A stretch of DNA of 64,000 nucleotides from Vombatus ursinus (Eukaryota; Chordata; Mammalia; Diprotodontia; Vombatidae), in NCBI RefSeq assembly GCF_900497805.2, contig NW_020954557.1, positions 2,969,649 to 3,033,648 of the forward strand, given 5' to 3'. The notes under the pieces are model-generated. The model saw only the letters and a program-made list of their open reading frames with translations, was not told where the DNA came from and ran no database searches. The translations under genes were made by a program, and so were the position numbers. This document shows positions 16,520 to 28,899 of the stretch, one piece after another; position 1 is the first letter of the stretch, and every line of letters begins with the position of its first letter.

Positions 16520-16750
16520 TCTTTCCTAGACAAGCCCTTCTTATACCCTACTGCCACCCAAAATGTCATCCTATCTCTCTATTCACCTTCATTACTAAAC
16601 AGATAGAAAGTATAACCTGCAATTGCTCCCTTCACTCTTGGTAACTCACTCCTTCCTCAATCCTCAGCAATCAGATTTCCATCCAGCAAACTAAAACTTC
16701 TCTCTCCAAGTTAACAACAAAACAAAACAAAACGAAACAAAACAAAACAT
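16520..16750 (+). mobile_element. L2 ORF2 fragment followed by (AAAAC)n
   Basis: "tcagcaatcagatttccatc" and "aaacttctctctccaagtta" resemble the L2 reverse-transcriptase region. It runs into an imperfect AAAAC repeat at 16,713-16,750. Confidence 0.55.
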
Positions 16751-16810
16751 TACATCATTACTTCCAAATTCAATACTTTTTTTAAATCCTGAAAGGCAAA
16801 CTTTCAACAA

Positions 16811-18195
16811 TATTTCAATCAATTAATAGCAAGTTTTTATTATATACCTATCACTTTGTTTGGTTTGAGGGTCCCTAGGGTTACAACTACAAAAAATGAA
16901 GCAATCTTTAATCTCAATGAGTTGATATTCTAATGGGGAAGACAGGTAGTCAAATCAACAAGCAGTAGTTAAGTGTCAGGCACTACACTAAGTTCTGAAG
17001 ACACACAGAAAGGCATAGAAAAAAAAACAACCAAAAAGCAGTGCTTACCCTCAAAGAGCATACAGGCTAATGGAGAAGATAGCATGTACACAACAATGCC
17101 CAAACAAGGTGAAGACAGAATAAAATGGATATAATCTTAGAGGGAAAGCAGTTGCATTAAAGGTACTGGGAAAGGCTTCTTGCAGAATGTGGATTTTTAG
17201 CTGAACCTGAAGGAATTCAGGGAAGCCAAGAGATGGAAATGAGGAGGGAGAGAATTCCAGGCATGTGGGACAGTCATTGAATAAGTACTGGGTCAAGAGA
17301 TGGAATGTCTTGTTCAAGGAGCAGCAAGAAGGCAAGTGTCACTAAATAGCAGAGTATATAGAGGAGTAAAGTGTATGAAGACCAGAAAAGTAATCAGGGA
17401 CCAGGTTATAAATGGCTAAAGGACTGAATAAAGACAAATATCCCAATTTTTTTTCAAAAAGGGAAGTTAATGTAACATGTAAAATATAGGCCAGTGAGCT
17501 TGGGCTCAATTCCTGGAAAATTTTTAAAATAAATTATTAAAGAGATGTGTAAGGTCTGTAAATTGTGGAGCTCCTAATCATTTTAAGTTTTCTAATCAAT
17601 CTGTTGTTATTAGAGATTGCAAATTATGGGTCTTTGTTTAGAAACATCTGAGCAGTACCTCACCATGAAGAGAGTGAGCGTATCTATTGGTACCTTGCTG
17701 ATAGCACACAAAGAATTCAAGATGATTGGCTGATAGATATAGGGGGATGAACTCTTGCCAGAGGTGTTACCACCTGTGATATTTGTAAGAGTAAAAGAGA
17801 CCTGACAGGGCATCTGTTAGAATAGATGGGAGAGGATAGACTCAGAGGCACAAGTAGAAAGGTGATCCTTAGAAAGAAGGATTAATTTAGTCTGTTAAAC
17901 TAGAGGAAAGGATGGATAAAAGATGAAAAAGTTTTAAGTTAGGGAATAGGGGAAGCAAAGAAACACATGATGAATGGCTTCAATGTTTTTAGTAATAAGG
18001 TGAGAAGAAAACATCCACCAAATAGAAGGGGAAACAAGACTTTGGAGACTTGAGGAAAGAGGAGAAGGTTTTGAACAATGAACCCAAGAAGGATGATTGG
18101 GAGTTAATAATGGAAAAATGAAGTAATTTCCATGTAGAATCAAGGGCCTTGTTGAGATCAAATAATCATTTCTCCAGGCTAAAATTCTTGAGAAA
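16811..18195 (-). mobile_element. L2 LINE, 3' half
   Basis: In antisense it carries L2 3' motifs: "ggcaagtgtcactaaatagc", "gagagaattccaggcatgtg", "ggttataaatggctaaagga". Part of the 3' tail is repeated (16,811-16,935 and 16,960 on). Similarity weakens beyond about 17,450 but the text near 18,060-18,195 still fits L2. It probably belongs with 19,350-20,240, the two being split by a + strand L2. Confidence 0.65.
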
Positions 18196-18199
18196 GTCA

Positions 18200-19345
18200 T
18201 TCAAACTTGGTGCTTCCTCATCCTCTCTTCTCACTTGGTTCAATGATCATCTCTTAACACATGATTCTTAAATCTACTTATTCAGCCCTAACTTTTCCCC
18301 AACCGTCTATCAGATTGCTCAAACCAGAAGTCATGTAGACCTTTTATACTTAGTGTGATCAAAACAGAACTTTGCCCCAACTCTTCCCTCTTCTGAACTT
18401 TCCCTATTACTATTAAGGGCACCATGATTCTTCCAATCTATCAGGTTTATAACCTTGGTATCATTCTTGATTACTCCCTCACACTTATGCTATATATCCA
18501 ATCTCTTGCCATGTCTTGTCTTTCTACCTTTATGATATCCCAATTCTTTCTCCTCACACAGGCAAAATCAAGGTACAGATATTTATCCCCTCATACCTGG
18601 ACTATTACAATAGCTTTTTGGTTGGTGTTTCTTCTTTAGATCTCTTCCCATTCCAATTCATTCTCCATTTAGCTGCCAAAATGATTTTCCTAAAGTCCAA
18701 GTTTTGACCATGTTACCCTCCCTACCCCACCCCCACTCAATAAGCTACTGTGGTTCCATATTGCCTGTAAGATCAAATATAAATTATTTTGTTTGTATTT
18801 TAGATCCCATCACATCGGACCCCTTCTAACCTTTCCAGTCTTTTTACATTTCACTTTTATTTGTAACATGTTTAGCACAATGCCCCACATGTAGTGGGCA
18901 CTTAATAATCTTTGTTCCTTTCCCTCTATCCCCTTCCACATACTATAAGATCCAGTGATACTGGCCTCCTTGATGTTCCTCACTCATTCCATCTTTCAAT
19001 TCTGTGCCCTTACCCTGGATATTCTCCATTTCTGAAATAGTCTACCCCCTCACCTCCATTCCCTCTGTTTCCTGACTTCTTCAAGACTCAATTTAAGTCC
19101 TACATTCTGCTGGAAGCATTTTCTGGTCTCCTTCTCCCTGACCCCCCATTTTCCCGATAGTGCCTTCCTTCTGAGATTACCTTACACAACATTGTATATG
19201 GCTTATATGTGCATTTTTTTTGCATTTTGTCTCCTCCACTGAAGCGTGAACTCCTTGACAGAACAGTCAGTGTTTTTGCCTATCTTTGTATATTCAATCT
19301 TCAGGCAGGGCTTGGCACATAATAAGAACTTACTAAATTCTTTTT
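18200..19345 (+). mobile_element. L2 LINE, C-terminal ORF2 and 3' UTR
   Basis: Sense-orientation L2 landmarks occur in order: "tataaccttggtatcattct" (18,450), "cctggactattacaatagct" (18,597), "agctgccaaaatgattttcc" (18,671), "tattgcctgtaagatcaaat" (18,760), "tgaactccttgacagaacag" (19,250) and the 3' end "gcttggcacataataagaac". A second L2-like 3' end at about 18,875-18,925 is nested within. Decayed, no open ORF. Confidence 0.85.
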
Positions 19346-19349
19346 TATT

Positions 19350-20240
19350 GTTATGGCAGATCCAATTGATACAACTATGTGACTTTCTCTAGTAGAATTC
19401 AGCATCAAAGGAGTAAGAAAAGGTGAAGAGTGAGGTTGACCAAAGGGTGAGGACTCACTGGATGTGATAAATAGCTGGAAAAAAGGATTAGGGAATCAAC
19501 AGTGTAGGATGGTACTTTATTGAATCATTACTGTAGTTTCAAGGCTAAATGGAGTACTGTGAGACTAGAATAAGAGTAATAGATTGGGAGAACAAAGAGA
19601 AATGGAGAGAATTAAGGTTTCAATGAAAATGAAGTTTAGATTTAGGAAGTATAAGGTATAGGGGCAGTAAAAGGACAGAAGATTATGATCAGAGAAAAGA
19701 ATTAATTGTTGAAGATAATGGAGGCATGATAGAGGGGGTGATAGGGACATCTAAGGTTTGATTGCCCCTACTGGTGACTAAGTTGGCTTGAAGATATATG
19801 TCATGGAGGTGAAGAATTTGATGAATTGAGAGGACAGGAAGATATCAACATGAATATTATAGTCCCCAGGTATGAGGGAAGAGTTTGGGATGTAGAGAAA
19901 GTCTGTGATGTAGCAACTAAACTAAGGAAGGGAGTGCAAATCACCTGGGGGTTGGTGGATAACTGCAATCAGGATCTGGGCAGGGATATATAGACAGATG
20001 GAGTGAACCTCAGAGGAGAACAGGTTGCTGAGGAATGGTGATAGAGAGAGAGCCTAGGCCTAGTGGAGACAGAATAGTTTGCTGACTTCTTCTGTAGTGG
20101 GAATGAGAAAAGATGCAATCTACCATCTAAAGCGTAGCCAGAGATAAAGTGTTTCCAAAAGAATGTCAAGATTCTATGAATTCAAGAAGATTGAAAGAAT
20201 GAGAGAGGAAGTGACATAGGATGCAAAGGACTTTGATAAC
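19350..20240 (-). mobile_element. L2 LINE, endonuclease region of ORF2
   Basis: The - strand near 19,990-19,760 translates in part to IAVIHQPPGD and LIPGDYNIHVDIFL, the L2 endonuclease GDxNxHVD motif. Stops are frequent. It is probably the 5' part of the - strand L2 whose 3' half is at 16,811-18,195. Confidence 0.75.
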
Positions 20241-20501
20241 TATAGATGTCAAGTATTTATAAACTACAAACCATTATAGAGAGAGATATATGATTGTGGA
20301 ATGGAGAGTACATTGAAGTTAGGAAGAACTGGGTTTAAATCCTGCCTCAGGTAACTCTCTAAAAAGGTATCTGTTAAATTATAGATGGAGAGAGTTTCTA
20401 TACCATTTAAATCATAGATCGTTCCTATATTGATGTGAATCATGACTGATATGTGGACTGTTTCTAAGCTATTTCTTTAGGTCTGATGCTTGGTTTCTCC
20501 A

Positions 20502-20659
20502 TTTTTTTTTTTGCTTTTTTTATGGTGAGGCAATCAGGGTTAAGTGACCTGTCCAGGGTCACACAGCTAGGAAACATTATGAGTCTGAGGCCGGATTTGA
20601 ACTCAGGTCCTCCTGACTTCAAGGCCAGAGCTCTATCCACTGTGCCACCTAGCTGTCCC
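20502..20659 (-). mobile_element. Short tRNA-related marsupial SINE
   Basis: Antisense tail of T at 20,502-20,520, then "ggttaagtgacctgtccagg", "ccggatttgaactcaggtcc" and the head "tgccacctagctgtccc". It looks nearly full length and well preserved compared with the MIR-type copies, so it is relatively young. Confidence 0.92.
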
Positions 20660-22130
20660 TCTCCGTTGACTCTTGATGCTGGCATCTATGTCTCATTCTT
20701 TTTGGAGAAAACAAAACCCAAGTTGCCATGTTTCCCTCCCTATGCCTGTCCTCCTTTCCATCTCTCATCTCTCTAATCCTCTTCTCCCTTTTCCTTTGTA
20801 GCTATGTCCTAAACAGAAAATAGTTGGGAAACCCTTGTCAAGTCTACATTTTCCCAATGTATTGTTGATTTGTCACAAGAAAAGAACCCAAAACCTTGCT
20901 AAAGGCAAGATATGCCCCATTTTATTTCATTTCTCTATGAATTGCCAGACCTGTCACTGTTTCCTAGAAGATTAGATTGTCTGACAGGACTTATTCTTTC
21001 CAAAGGCATTCTGGGTTCCAACTCAGTTACTCAGTTTTCTTCAAGGTATGTAAGAATGAATGAAGCCTTGATTTTTGCCATAATGCCTAAAATCAGGCCA
21101 GGTGCTTATGGGCTATTCTTCAAAATATTGTTCATAAGCTAGGTGGCATTATGGTTTACCTCTTTATTCATCTTGGTAATAAGGGGGAAAAATTTCTTAT
21201 GAGAAAGTACACTCGAGTGAGCTCCAGAATGCAAATGAAAATAACAGCAGGTCTCTGTAATTTGCATAGAGGTCATGTTTCCTTAATATGTGTCTTGTAG
21301 AACCAGAGAGCATGTAAAAGAGGATGGTAAAACCTGACCTGGCAATGTTTTAAATTTTTAAATTATGCATAAAATGTGTATTAAATTAATTAGAGAATTC
21401 ATTAAGAAAGGAGAGTAAGGAAACTAGTTAGTGCTGTGTAACATTTAGTAGCCCAAGTAATGTTCTAGAAGTGTTAAATATAATTTGTCTCATTACATTA
21501 TCCTTTGGTAAATTCTTACAGCATTGTATGATATATGTGGCTTATTAACAGTTTCATTAATTACTATTAGAGGAAAGAAACTACAAAATCTGGTACACAC
21601 AAGAACAAATGGTAAAGCAGATGGTTGAAATGAGTGAAACGTGATCAGTTGCTGAACCAGTTTACCTAATTAGCTTATTACATCAAAACAGTTAAACTAA
21701 ATTTGTCAAGTTGTCTTCGGGAGACTGAGACTTGTGGAACTATCATCGTTGGTGTCATATGTTGAAAAAAGTGGGAAACAAATAGCAAGAAACTGTGGTC
21801 TCAGATCTGTGGCCATTCATATATTCTGCACGGAGAGTCTCCAGAAAGAACTGAATAGAACAAGTGGGTAAATTCATTTTTTGGCATAGCCATCGGCACT
21901 GACATCTTTCCTACTATCTGTACCAAAAGAAACAGAGGGAAGGAGAGCTAATGGAATTTGGCTACCTCCACCAAATTTCCTTGATGTTGATGAATGCTTA
22001 GGGAAGAATTCCCTGAGAAGCTGCAAAGGATTTAGGGAAGAAACAATTCTACCAAAAGAATGGCCACTTCAGTGAGATCCCATGGAATTCCAAAGAAATA
22101 GCATCAACTCAGAACTCATATTTCAACTTG
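20660..22130. other. Repeat-poor interval with a candidate conserved element
   Basis: No gene or recognised repeat. 21,180-21,720 stands out: two opposed octamer sequences, atgcaaat (21,229-21,236) and atttgcat (21,260-21,267), and several TAATTA/ATTAATTA-type homeodomain core sites near 21,380-21,400, 21,555 and 21,665. Sequence alone cannot show function. Confidence 0.4.
21180..21720. promoter_or_regulatory. Candidate enhancer-like cluster of POU and homeodomain cores
   Basis: Paired inverted octamers 23 bases apart and repeated TAATTA cores occur in a block free of recognised transposons. In AT-rich DNA the homeodomain cores are common by chance. The paired octamers are less so. No direct evidence of activity. 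Confidence 0.25.
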
Positions 22131-22134
22131 AGCG

Positions 22135-22355
22135 ATAGAATGTAAACTTCTTGAAGGCATTTGCTACTTGCTACTTGAAGCTTTTCCTGATCTTCCTAGT
22201 TGTTTATTCTCTTGAATTTTCTTTGTGTAATTGCTATATTCCTCTAGTAAAATGTTAGCGACTGTTTTGTTTTTTGTCTTTGTATCTCCAGGAGCAACAC
22301 CATCCCTGGCACATGTCAGAAGTCTAACGAATATTTATTGAATGGATGAATGAAT
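22135..22355 (+). mobile_element. L2 3' end
   Basis: "agaatgtaaacttcttgaag", "gtctttgtatctccagg" and "ccctggcacatgtcagaagt" followed by a TGAATGGA-type tail repeat: the standard L2 3' terminus. Confidence 0.8.
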
Positions 22356-22889
22356 AAGTAGACTCGAAGCATTTGGAGAAGCCAAACTGTGAAGTGGGAC
22401 TTGGCTTTAGCATCTAGTACTCTCTCACCCAACTCTTGGTGCTTTGGGAGACATGCAACACATGGTTTCTGAAATGGCAATCTCTGGCAAGAAAGGTGGT
22501 TGCCAACGTGGGAATAGACCTGGTAATTTGTGTGAGAGGCTCAGCCTGGAGGAGAGACAATGATGACTATTTGTTCTTATTCATCGAGTAGGTATCCTGT
22601 GCCAATGTCCCTATTGTTCCCAGACAAGCTATATTTATTTATTCATATATTAAAAATGATGCCTTTCATTGGAGGGCCTTCTAATACATTGATAATACAT
22701 ATGTTATTGGTTAAAATAGTAGAAAAGAAGCATTCAAGCCAGCAGGTTAGTGCAGACTTTAAAACTGCCAAATCTGTTGTTTGAAGTATTATAATTAAAG
22801 TGCCATTGCATTTGAAGGGAAAGAAAATCCTGGCATGTAGTAATTTCTAGGTTTGGGTTGTTCTCAGGTGTGTCACTGGGAGAGTGCCA

Positions 22890-23085
22890 AGAAGAAAGTA
22901 AAAGGAAAGTCCACTGGATTTGGAGTCAGAGGACTTGAGTTCACCTCTCCCATTTAATTCCTTTGTGACCTACATCGTCATTTAGTCTCCCTGGGCCTCA
23001 GTTTCCTTATCTGCTAAAAAAAAGGTAAGTAGGTATACTAGGTATTCTCTGAGATTCTGAGGTTCCATTCTAACTCTTGAATCAA
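22890..23085 (+). mobile_element. MIR/Ther-type SINE
   Basis: "tttggagtcagaggacttga" then "gggcctcagtttccttatct" and an ending in "gaggttccattctaactctt". Diverged, head missing. Confidence 0.75.
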
Positions 23086-23234
23086 TATTTCTAGTTCAAA
23101 ACTATGTTCACAGAAGAGGAAAAAATAAACGTTCAGTAATCATGACAAGCAGATTAAGGGCAACTTTCTAATCACATAAGTTGAAAAAGAACTAATTCAT
23201 TATAAATCAAATTATTTATTGGCTAATTATTGCA

Positions 23235-23590
23235 TTATTGAAGGAGCAGTGGATAGAGAGTCAGATATAGAGTATGAAAAGCTTTGAATCCTTCCTGAGA
23301 CACTTACTAGCTATGTGACCCTGGCCATGTCATTTAATCTCACTCAGTGTCAATTTTTTTATCTGTAAAATGGGTATAATGATAGTGCCTAGCTCACAGG
23401 GTTGTTGAGGATCAACCTTAAAGTAATATATACATATTAGTTATTAGTATTATCACTACCATTAAAACCTTTCAATGTTCTAGACAATACTCTAAAATAA
23501 TAAGTTGCAGAGAAGCTGCCCACATCTGCTGAGAATCATTTCCTTATTTTGGAGTTTCCTATGCCAATGAAATAATAGGTTTGGTGATTT
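23235..23590 (+). mobile_element. MIR/Ther-type SINE and a second SINE-tail piece
   Basis: 23,235-23,420 reads "gacacttactagctatgtga" and "atctgtaaaatgggtataat", ending "cacagggttgttgaggatca". 23,480-23,590 carries "taagttgcagagaagctgcc", a tail piece also present at about 48,995-49,110. A GAT/ATT repeat follows at 23,591-23,624. Confidence 0.7.
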
Positions 23591-24064
23591 TGATGATGAT
23601 GATGATGATGTTTATTATTATTATCCCTAATTCTTTCAAACTATGTTTTAACTATAATCACCCATACAGGCTTATTTTAGGGACTGGAATTACATATTTT
23701 CTCTCCATATGATTTTTTTTCTCTTCACCAATTTCTGCACCCTATAAAAGCAGAAAGAGAAAATTAAGCCGACTAATCAACTATCAAATTTAACTAACAT
23801 TTAATCAGTACCTATTCTACGTAACTGAGGATAGTCACTATTTTTCAGGTACTTTCAAGAGATTCCAGAGGCAATCAGAAGACTGTACCAAGAGGGATCC
23901 TAGGACTTTACTGTTACGTCTTAGCTTCCTCCCTCTGCCCCTGAGCATTTCTTTCATTGATGAGTTCTTCCCAGGACTTTCGTTCTGGGGAAAGGCAAAG
24001 CGAGTGTTGTCTTCAAGACTTCACCATCATGTACCCCATGCCCTCTCCAACTTTTCAATTTTCC

Positions 24065-24225
24065 TTTGATATGTTGTCTTCTCTTATTAGAATGTAAACT
24101 TCTTGAGGGTAGGGACTGTCTTTTTTTTTTTTTTGCTTGTATTTGGATTGCCAGTGCTTAACAAATGCCTGGCAGAAAGAAAACACTTAAATTCTAATTG
24201 ACTGTTGACTGACTGATAGAATAAT
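24065..24225 (+). mobile_element. L2 3' end
   Basis: "gaatgtaaacttcttgaggg" and "cagtgcttaacaaatgcctg", with an internal T run at 24,121-24,134 and the terminal TGACTGAC-type repeat. Confidence 0.8.
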
Positions 24226-24229
24226 AGAG

Positions 24230-24410
24230 TGTTAAATTTAGAACCTATAGGCCTTAGAGATCTTTGTAGTTCAAATCTTCACTTTACGGATGAGGATCTT
24301 GTTGTCTAGAGAAGTTATGAGACTTACCAAAAGTCACACTTATGGTAAGTGAAAAAGCTGGAATTTGAACCAGGTCCTTTGATTAAGTATCCTTTGTACC
24401 ACAGTGCTAT
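24230..24410 (-). mobile_element. MIR/Ther-type SINE
   Basis: Antisense SINE text "tttacggatgaggatcttgt" and "ctggaatttgaaccaggtcc". Diverged. A short L2-like piece and two T runs follow to about 24,550. Confidence 0.65.
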
Positions 24411-24559
24411 TTTGCATATAATCATGTTGTCTTCTCTAGATTTTAAGCTTCTTGAGAAGAGACCATTTCTTGGGTTTTTTTTTTTTTGGTCTTTTTTTTT
24501 TCTCAGGAAATCAGCCTGCACTGACCTTATTCTGTCTATAAATAAGTGAATAAGAATCA

Positions 24560-25190
24560 TTTACTTTCATTTATATGGCCCATAGGAGCTTAGGAGCTAT
24601 TTTCACCAACTAGAGTAGACAGGAGGTATGATTCTTTCTGGTAGCTTTTTGAAGATGTGATGCCTAAATCAGAACTCTTAGAGCTGGCACCATTAGCTTT
24701 CTTACCTCAACCATTTTTATAAGTATTCAAAACCATTTGGGAGAAGTTAAAAGAGGAGGAGAGGCTGAGAGTAGGAATTCTGCTTACCTTTAGAAGCCAC
24801 TACATAGAAACATAAACATTTTACATGGTGTCTGATCATATCACCATTCTCTTCCAGAGAATATGTGTTCTTTGAAGGCAGAAACTCCATCTTTTCTGTT
24901 GTGTTATGTTATAAAGATCTTGATAGGATAGCATTTAGGAAATATTGTGGTTTGGTATTACATGTGTTATATAATATATGAATTGTTGTGTTCTTTCCGG
25001 GGAATTTACAGTCTAATATATAATGTATACTCATAGATCCACACTTGGACTCATAGAAATCACAGCTAAACAGGTCACCTATAACATCCCCAACAAAAGG
25101 CTGGTAGGAAGACCTACTACAAGTATCAGAGGGAAAAAAAGTGGTATATAGGAGAAATTGTTTGCTCTGTCAATTCCATAGTGCTATAAG
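24560..25190. other. Unassigned interval
   Basis: No gene or confident repeat. Short L2-like words near 24,830-24,900 ("ctttgaaggcagaaactcca") suggest an eroded L2. Confidence 0.4.
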
Positions 25191-25194
25191 CTGA

Positions 25195-25640
25195 ATGGAA
25201 TGCAAAGAAGTAAAAAGCAGTCCCTGCCTTCAAGGATCTATCTTATAATATTATAGATTATGTGTACAATAATGTATAATATTATGATAAAATCTATGTA
25301 GGATAAATATAAAATTTATATACATACACACCTAGTTATCAAATAGAAAGTGCTAAAGAATGGAGGACACCAACAGTTAGGGGGAATCAGGAAGGGCTTC
25401 ATACTCACGGGAAAAACAAAAATGGATGGCCAGAAAAGTGTATTATGTGCCTGCAGAACATGATGTGAAGAGTAAACAAGCGTGGTTGGAATGAAAGATT
25501 CATAGAAAAGAATAGTAGACAAGAAGACTGGGAAGGTAGGTTGGGGCCAGTTTGTGGAGGGCCATCCCTGAATTCTTGCCCAAGGCATTTGGACTTCTAG
25601 GGAATGGGTACTAATTAGAGATATTTGAGTAAGAAAGTAC
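25195..25640 (-). mobile_element. L2 3' region
   Basis: In antisense: "cagtccctgccttcaaggat", "gactgggaaggtaggttggg", "tttgtggagggccatccctg". Eroded, with a TA-rich patch inside. Confidence 0.7.
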
Positions 25641-25654
25641 CATAATAAAAATAA

Positions 25655-25890
25655 ATGACATTTAACTGTGCTTTAAGGTTTTCAAATATACCAATATCTC
25701 AATTGAGCCTCACAATAACCATGTGAAAAGGGCACTGCAAGTTATCCTTATCTTCATTTTCAGATAAGGAAATTGAAGGACAGAGAGGTTGTGACATATC
25801 TATAGTTATCCAGCTAATAAGTATCCAAGACAGGATTTGAATCCAGATTTTCTTAATTCCAAGTCTAGCACTCTATCTTTCACTATGCTT
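25655..25890 (-). mobile_element. Ther-1 SINE
   Basis: It begins with the L2-like tail ("aaaataaatgacatttaact"), then "aaggaaattgaaggacagag" and "acaggatttgaatccagatt" toward the head "agcactctatctttcactat". Diverged but complete in outline. Confidence 0.75.
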
Positions 25891-25899
25891 AAGGCAGAC

Positions 25900-26215
25900 C
25901 CAGAGTGAACAAGAATTTGTTACGTGTTGGTTATACCTATGCATGAGGAACCTAAGACATTTTTTCTTCGTTTAGTATTTAGAACATGGTTATCAAACAT
26001 TTTGGCAGAAGTATGTTGTCAGAGTATGTTTCTCCCTGATAGAAAATTAAAATATAATCTAAGCAATACTATGAAATTTTGGACATATTCACATAGTAGG
26101 AAATATTATTTACATATGTACATTTGTGCTAATATCAACCTCTGATCAAAGTATTTATAGAGGACAATGATCAGTAACATAGGCATACAAAGATGTAATT
26201 AGTGTAAGCTCAAAT
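25900..26215. other. Unassigned interval
   Basis: No gene or recognised repeat. Confidence 0.4.
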
Positions 26216-26217
26216 AG

Positions 26218-26447
26218 GTGTCATGGCAAATAGAGCACCAGGCCTGGAGTCAGGAATACCTGAATCTAAATCTGGCCTCAACCACCTACTAGCCATGTGA
26301 TCCTGGACAAGTCACTTAACCCTGTTTGCCTCAGTTTTGTCATCTGTAAAATGAGCTGGAGAAGGAAATGGCAAACCACTCCAGCATCTTTGACCCAAAT
26401 GGGGTCATGAAGAGTCAGACAGGACTGAAATGACTGAACAACAACAA
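26218..26447 (+). mobile_element. Mar-1 SINE
   Basis: Head "gcaccaggcctggagtcagg", middle "cttaaccctgtttgcctcag", Bov-B-like end "gagaaggaaatggcaaacca", and the terminus "gactgaacaacaacaa". Essentially full length. Confidence 0.93.
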
Positions 26448-27704
26448 GTAAGGTTCTGCTTTACTGACTCATAGTGACACAGAGTTGAACTTAAAGGATA
26501 GGCCAGTAGAGTGAAAGTTGGCAGATTCAAGCAAGATGAAAAATCATCAAGTGTAATTCTGATGATGGATTAAATTTCTGTTTTCCAAGGACCATTCAGT
26601 TAAGTTCTAAGAGGTCCTTACTCAAATGGCAGCCAGTTCTCCCAACTATATGTAACTCCTTCCCTGAATCTCCAAGGGCAGTCTGTTTGACTTTTCTGAT
26701 GCATTTAATCATAGCATAATTTATATTAACTTATTTGTGCAACATCTTATTTTTCTCGATAGATGATAAGTTCTTTAAGGAAAAAAAAAGATGAAACAGT
26801 CCCTGCTCACAAAGAGCTTATGATCTATTAGGGAAGGAAACAATTATATATGCGAATATATAGAGAATAAATACCAAATAAACCCATACATTTTCAGCAT
26901 ATGTGCCAGCCAGTGCAAACGCATAAAGATAGGAGATGAAGTACATCTCTTTATAAAGTACCTTGTCTAGAGCAGTCAGTTTATAAAAGTTAGTTGGAGT
27001 GGATTGAATTTAAAGACCTTGCTAGTTTTATCCTTTTCATCTTAATAGTAATATATAGAAAAAGGAAAATGTCCTGAAGAGGCAGATAAAATAACAAAAA
27101 AAGTAGGAAAATAAACTCTATGAGGAAAAATATCTTGAGGCATTTTGGCCTGGGGAAAGAAAAGGCAGACTAAGTTCTTAAATGATATTCAAACACATAT
27201 AAAGTCAGACATTATAGATGGCAGGCGTTAGAGAGTGTTGTTTACCCATGTAGGTTATATGTATCCACATGAGTTTATCTAGATGTGACTCCCAGGAAGG
27301 CTTGAATAAATAACTTCTCCCTCCACTCTTCTCCGAGGGAAACTGATTCCTGCCAAGAAAGAAAGAAGGAGAATTGGTACTAAAGGCTGGCCAATCTGTT
27401 CTAGAGAAGATACCAGGCCAGAATTATACCTATCTGCTCCCTAAATGTTGTTAGTCCAGGGAAAATAATGTTTAGTTTCAAGCTGCACTCCTGATTGCTA
27501 TTCTTTAATAGGGAAGAAATGCCCCAAGTTATATATCTAAGGTTGGGCTCACTTCCTACCAAATGATAATTCCACAAAGAGCACATGTAGTGAAAAGTGA
27601 GTAAAGCCATTTATTTAAGCAAATAGCAAACAGAAATCAGAGAAGTTATGTAGATAAGATATATGCCAGACAATATATAGAATGAATGAGCTGTCCCACT
27701 GGGA
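26448..27704. other. Unassigned interval with eroded L2 pieces
   Basis: 26,795-26,880 has antisense L2 words ("cagtccctgctcacaaagag"). The rest (27,000-27,700) shows no gene or repeat that I recognise. Confidence 0.4.
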
Positions 27705-28020
27705 ACTAGTCAATAAACATTTATTAGGTATCTACTATGTGCCAGACACTGTGCTAAGCCCTGGGAATACAAAGAAAGGCAAAAGACAGTCCCTGCTCCA
27801 AAGAAGCACGTAATCTAATGGAAGTAGACGACATGTAACTGACAGTGCACAAACAAGCTCTATTCAGGATAAACTGAATTGATAAATTGAAATCAACAGA
27901 CGGAAGGCACTAGACTTAAGGGGGGATGGGAAAGGCTCCCTGCAGAAGGAAGAATTTTAGCTAGGATCTGAAGGAAGCAAGGGAAGCCAGGAGGAAGAAA
28001 TGCAAGATATTTCAGATGAA
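27705..28020 (-). mobile_element. L2 3' end
   Basis: "tcaataaacatttattaggt", "tgtgccagacactgtgctaa", "caaaagacagtccctgctcc" and "aggctccctgcagaaggaag" in antisense order. One of the better preserved L2 tails here. Confidence 0.85.
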
Positions 28021-28895
28021 CCATGAGAGAGTCCCAGATCTCATCTCAAGGAGAAATATCCTGAAATTTCTAGTGTAATAAGCTGGGTTATGGATGTGAT
28101 CATCAAGGTGACAACTCTTCTACATGTTAATTACTTCCCAGAGTCGCTCCCTTCAGAGACCTCTCCTTGAAGAGGATGTGGAAATGGGTATTTTCTCTTT
28201 TGAAGCTAAAAACTGGAAGACCAGAATCTCTTCTCTGCAATCTCTTACCAGATCTATCCCTCATACAGATGTGGAGCATCAAGTAATCAATCTCCACCAA
28301 TGAGGAGTATCTTATGCAAATAGATTTTGATACAGGATTAGATGACAAATATAAAAATCCTTTCATTGTGAATTCTGGAATTTTTGTCAGGGAATAAAAC
28401 AAAGCTTTTTCCAAGTCCAATATTCTTCATGTGGCTCCCAAATTCTATGGAAGTCACCCTCTTTGATAACAATTTGAGGTGCCACCATTGGAGAGCTTGT
28501 TTCCTTACATAAGGCTAAGGCCTTGGGATTGCAACCCAACCTCCTAACCTCTATCTTAGAATTGATATATCCCTTATATTCCTACTAATGGAAATGTCTT
28601 ATTAGAATGGTCTGTTTGAGTGTAACAATATCCATGCAAATATCTATGCAGTAAAGATATATAAGGATAAAAAAATATATAGAAGAAGGCAATGAATGGT
28701 CCACAGAATAAGAGGATAATCCAGTTTTATCTGGCATAGAGGCAATTCTTGCTAGTGTGCTCAATCTAGACATCTCCCTTCCATTATTCAGACTCTTTGG
28801 TTTGGCTTAATATTGGCCTTTGTTTTACTGCTGAATTGAACAACCTCCTCATTTCTACCTTCCCTCAAACTTCAACTGTGAAGACTTTCCAAGTC
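28021..28895. other. Unassigned interval
   Basis: On the - strand 28,420-28,127 is open for 97 codons with no recognisable domain and no splice context, so chance is likely. An octamer-type atgcaaat occurs at 28,314-28,321. Confidence 0.4.
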
Positions 28896-28899
28896 TCAC

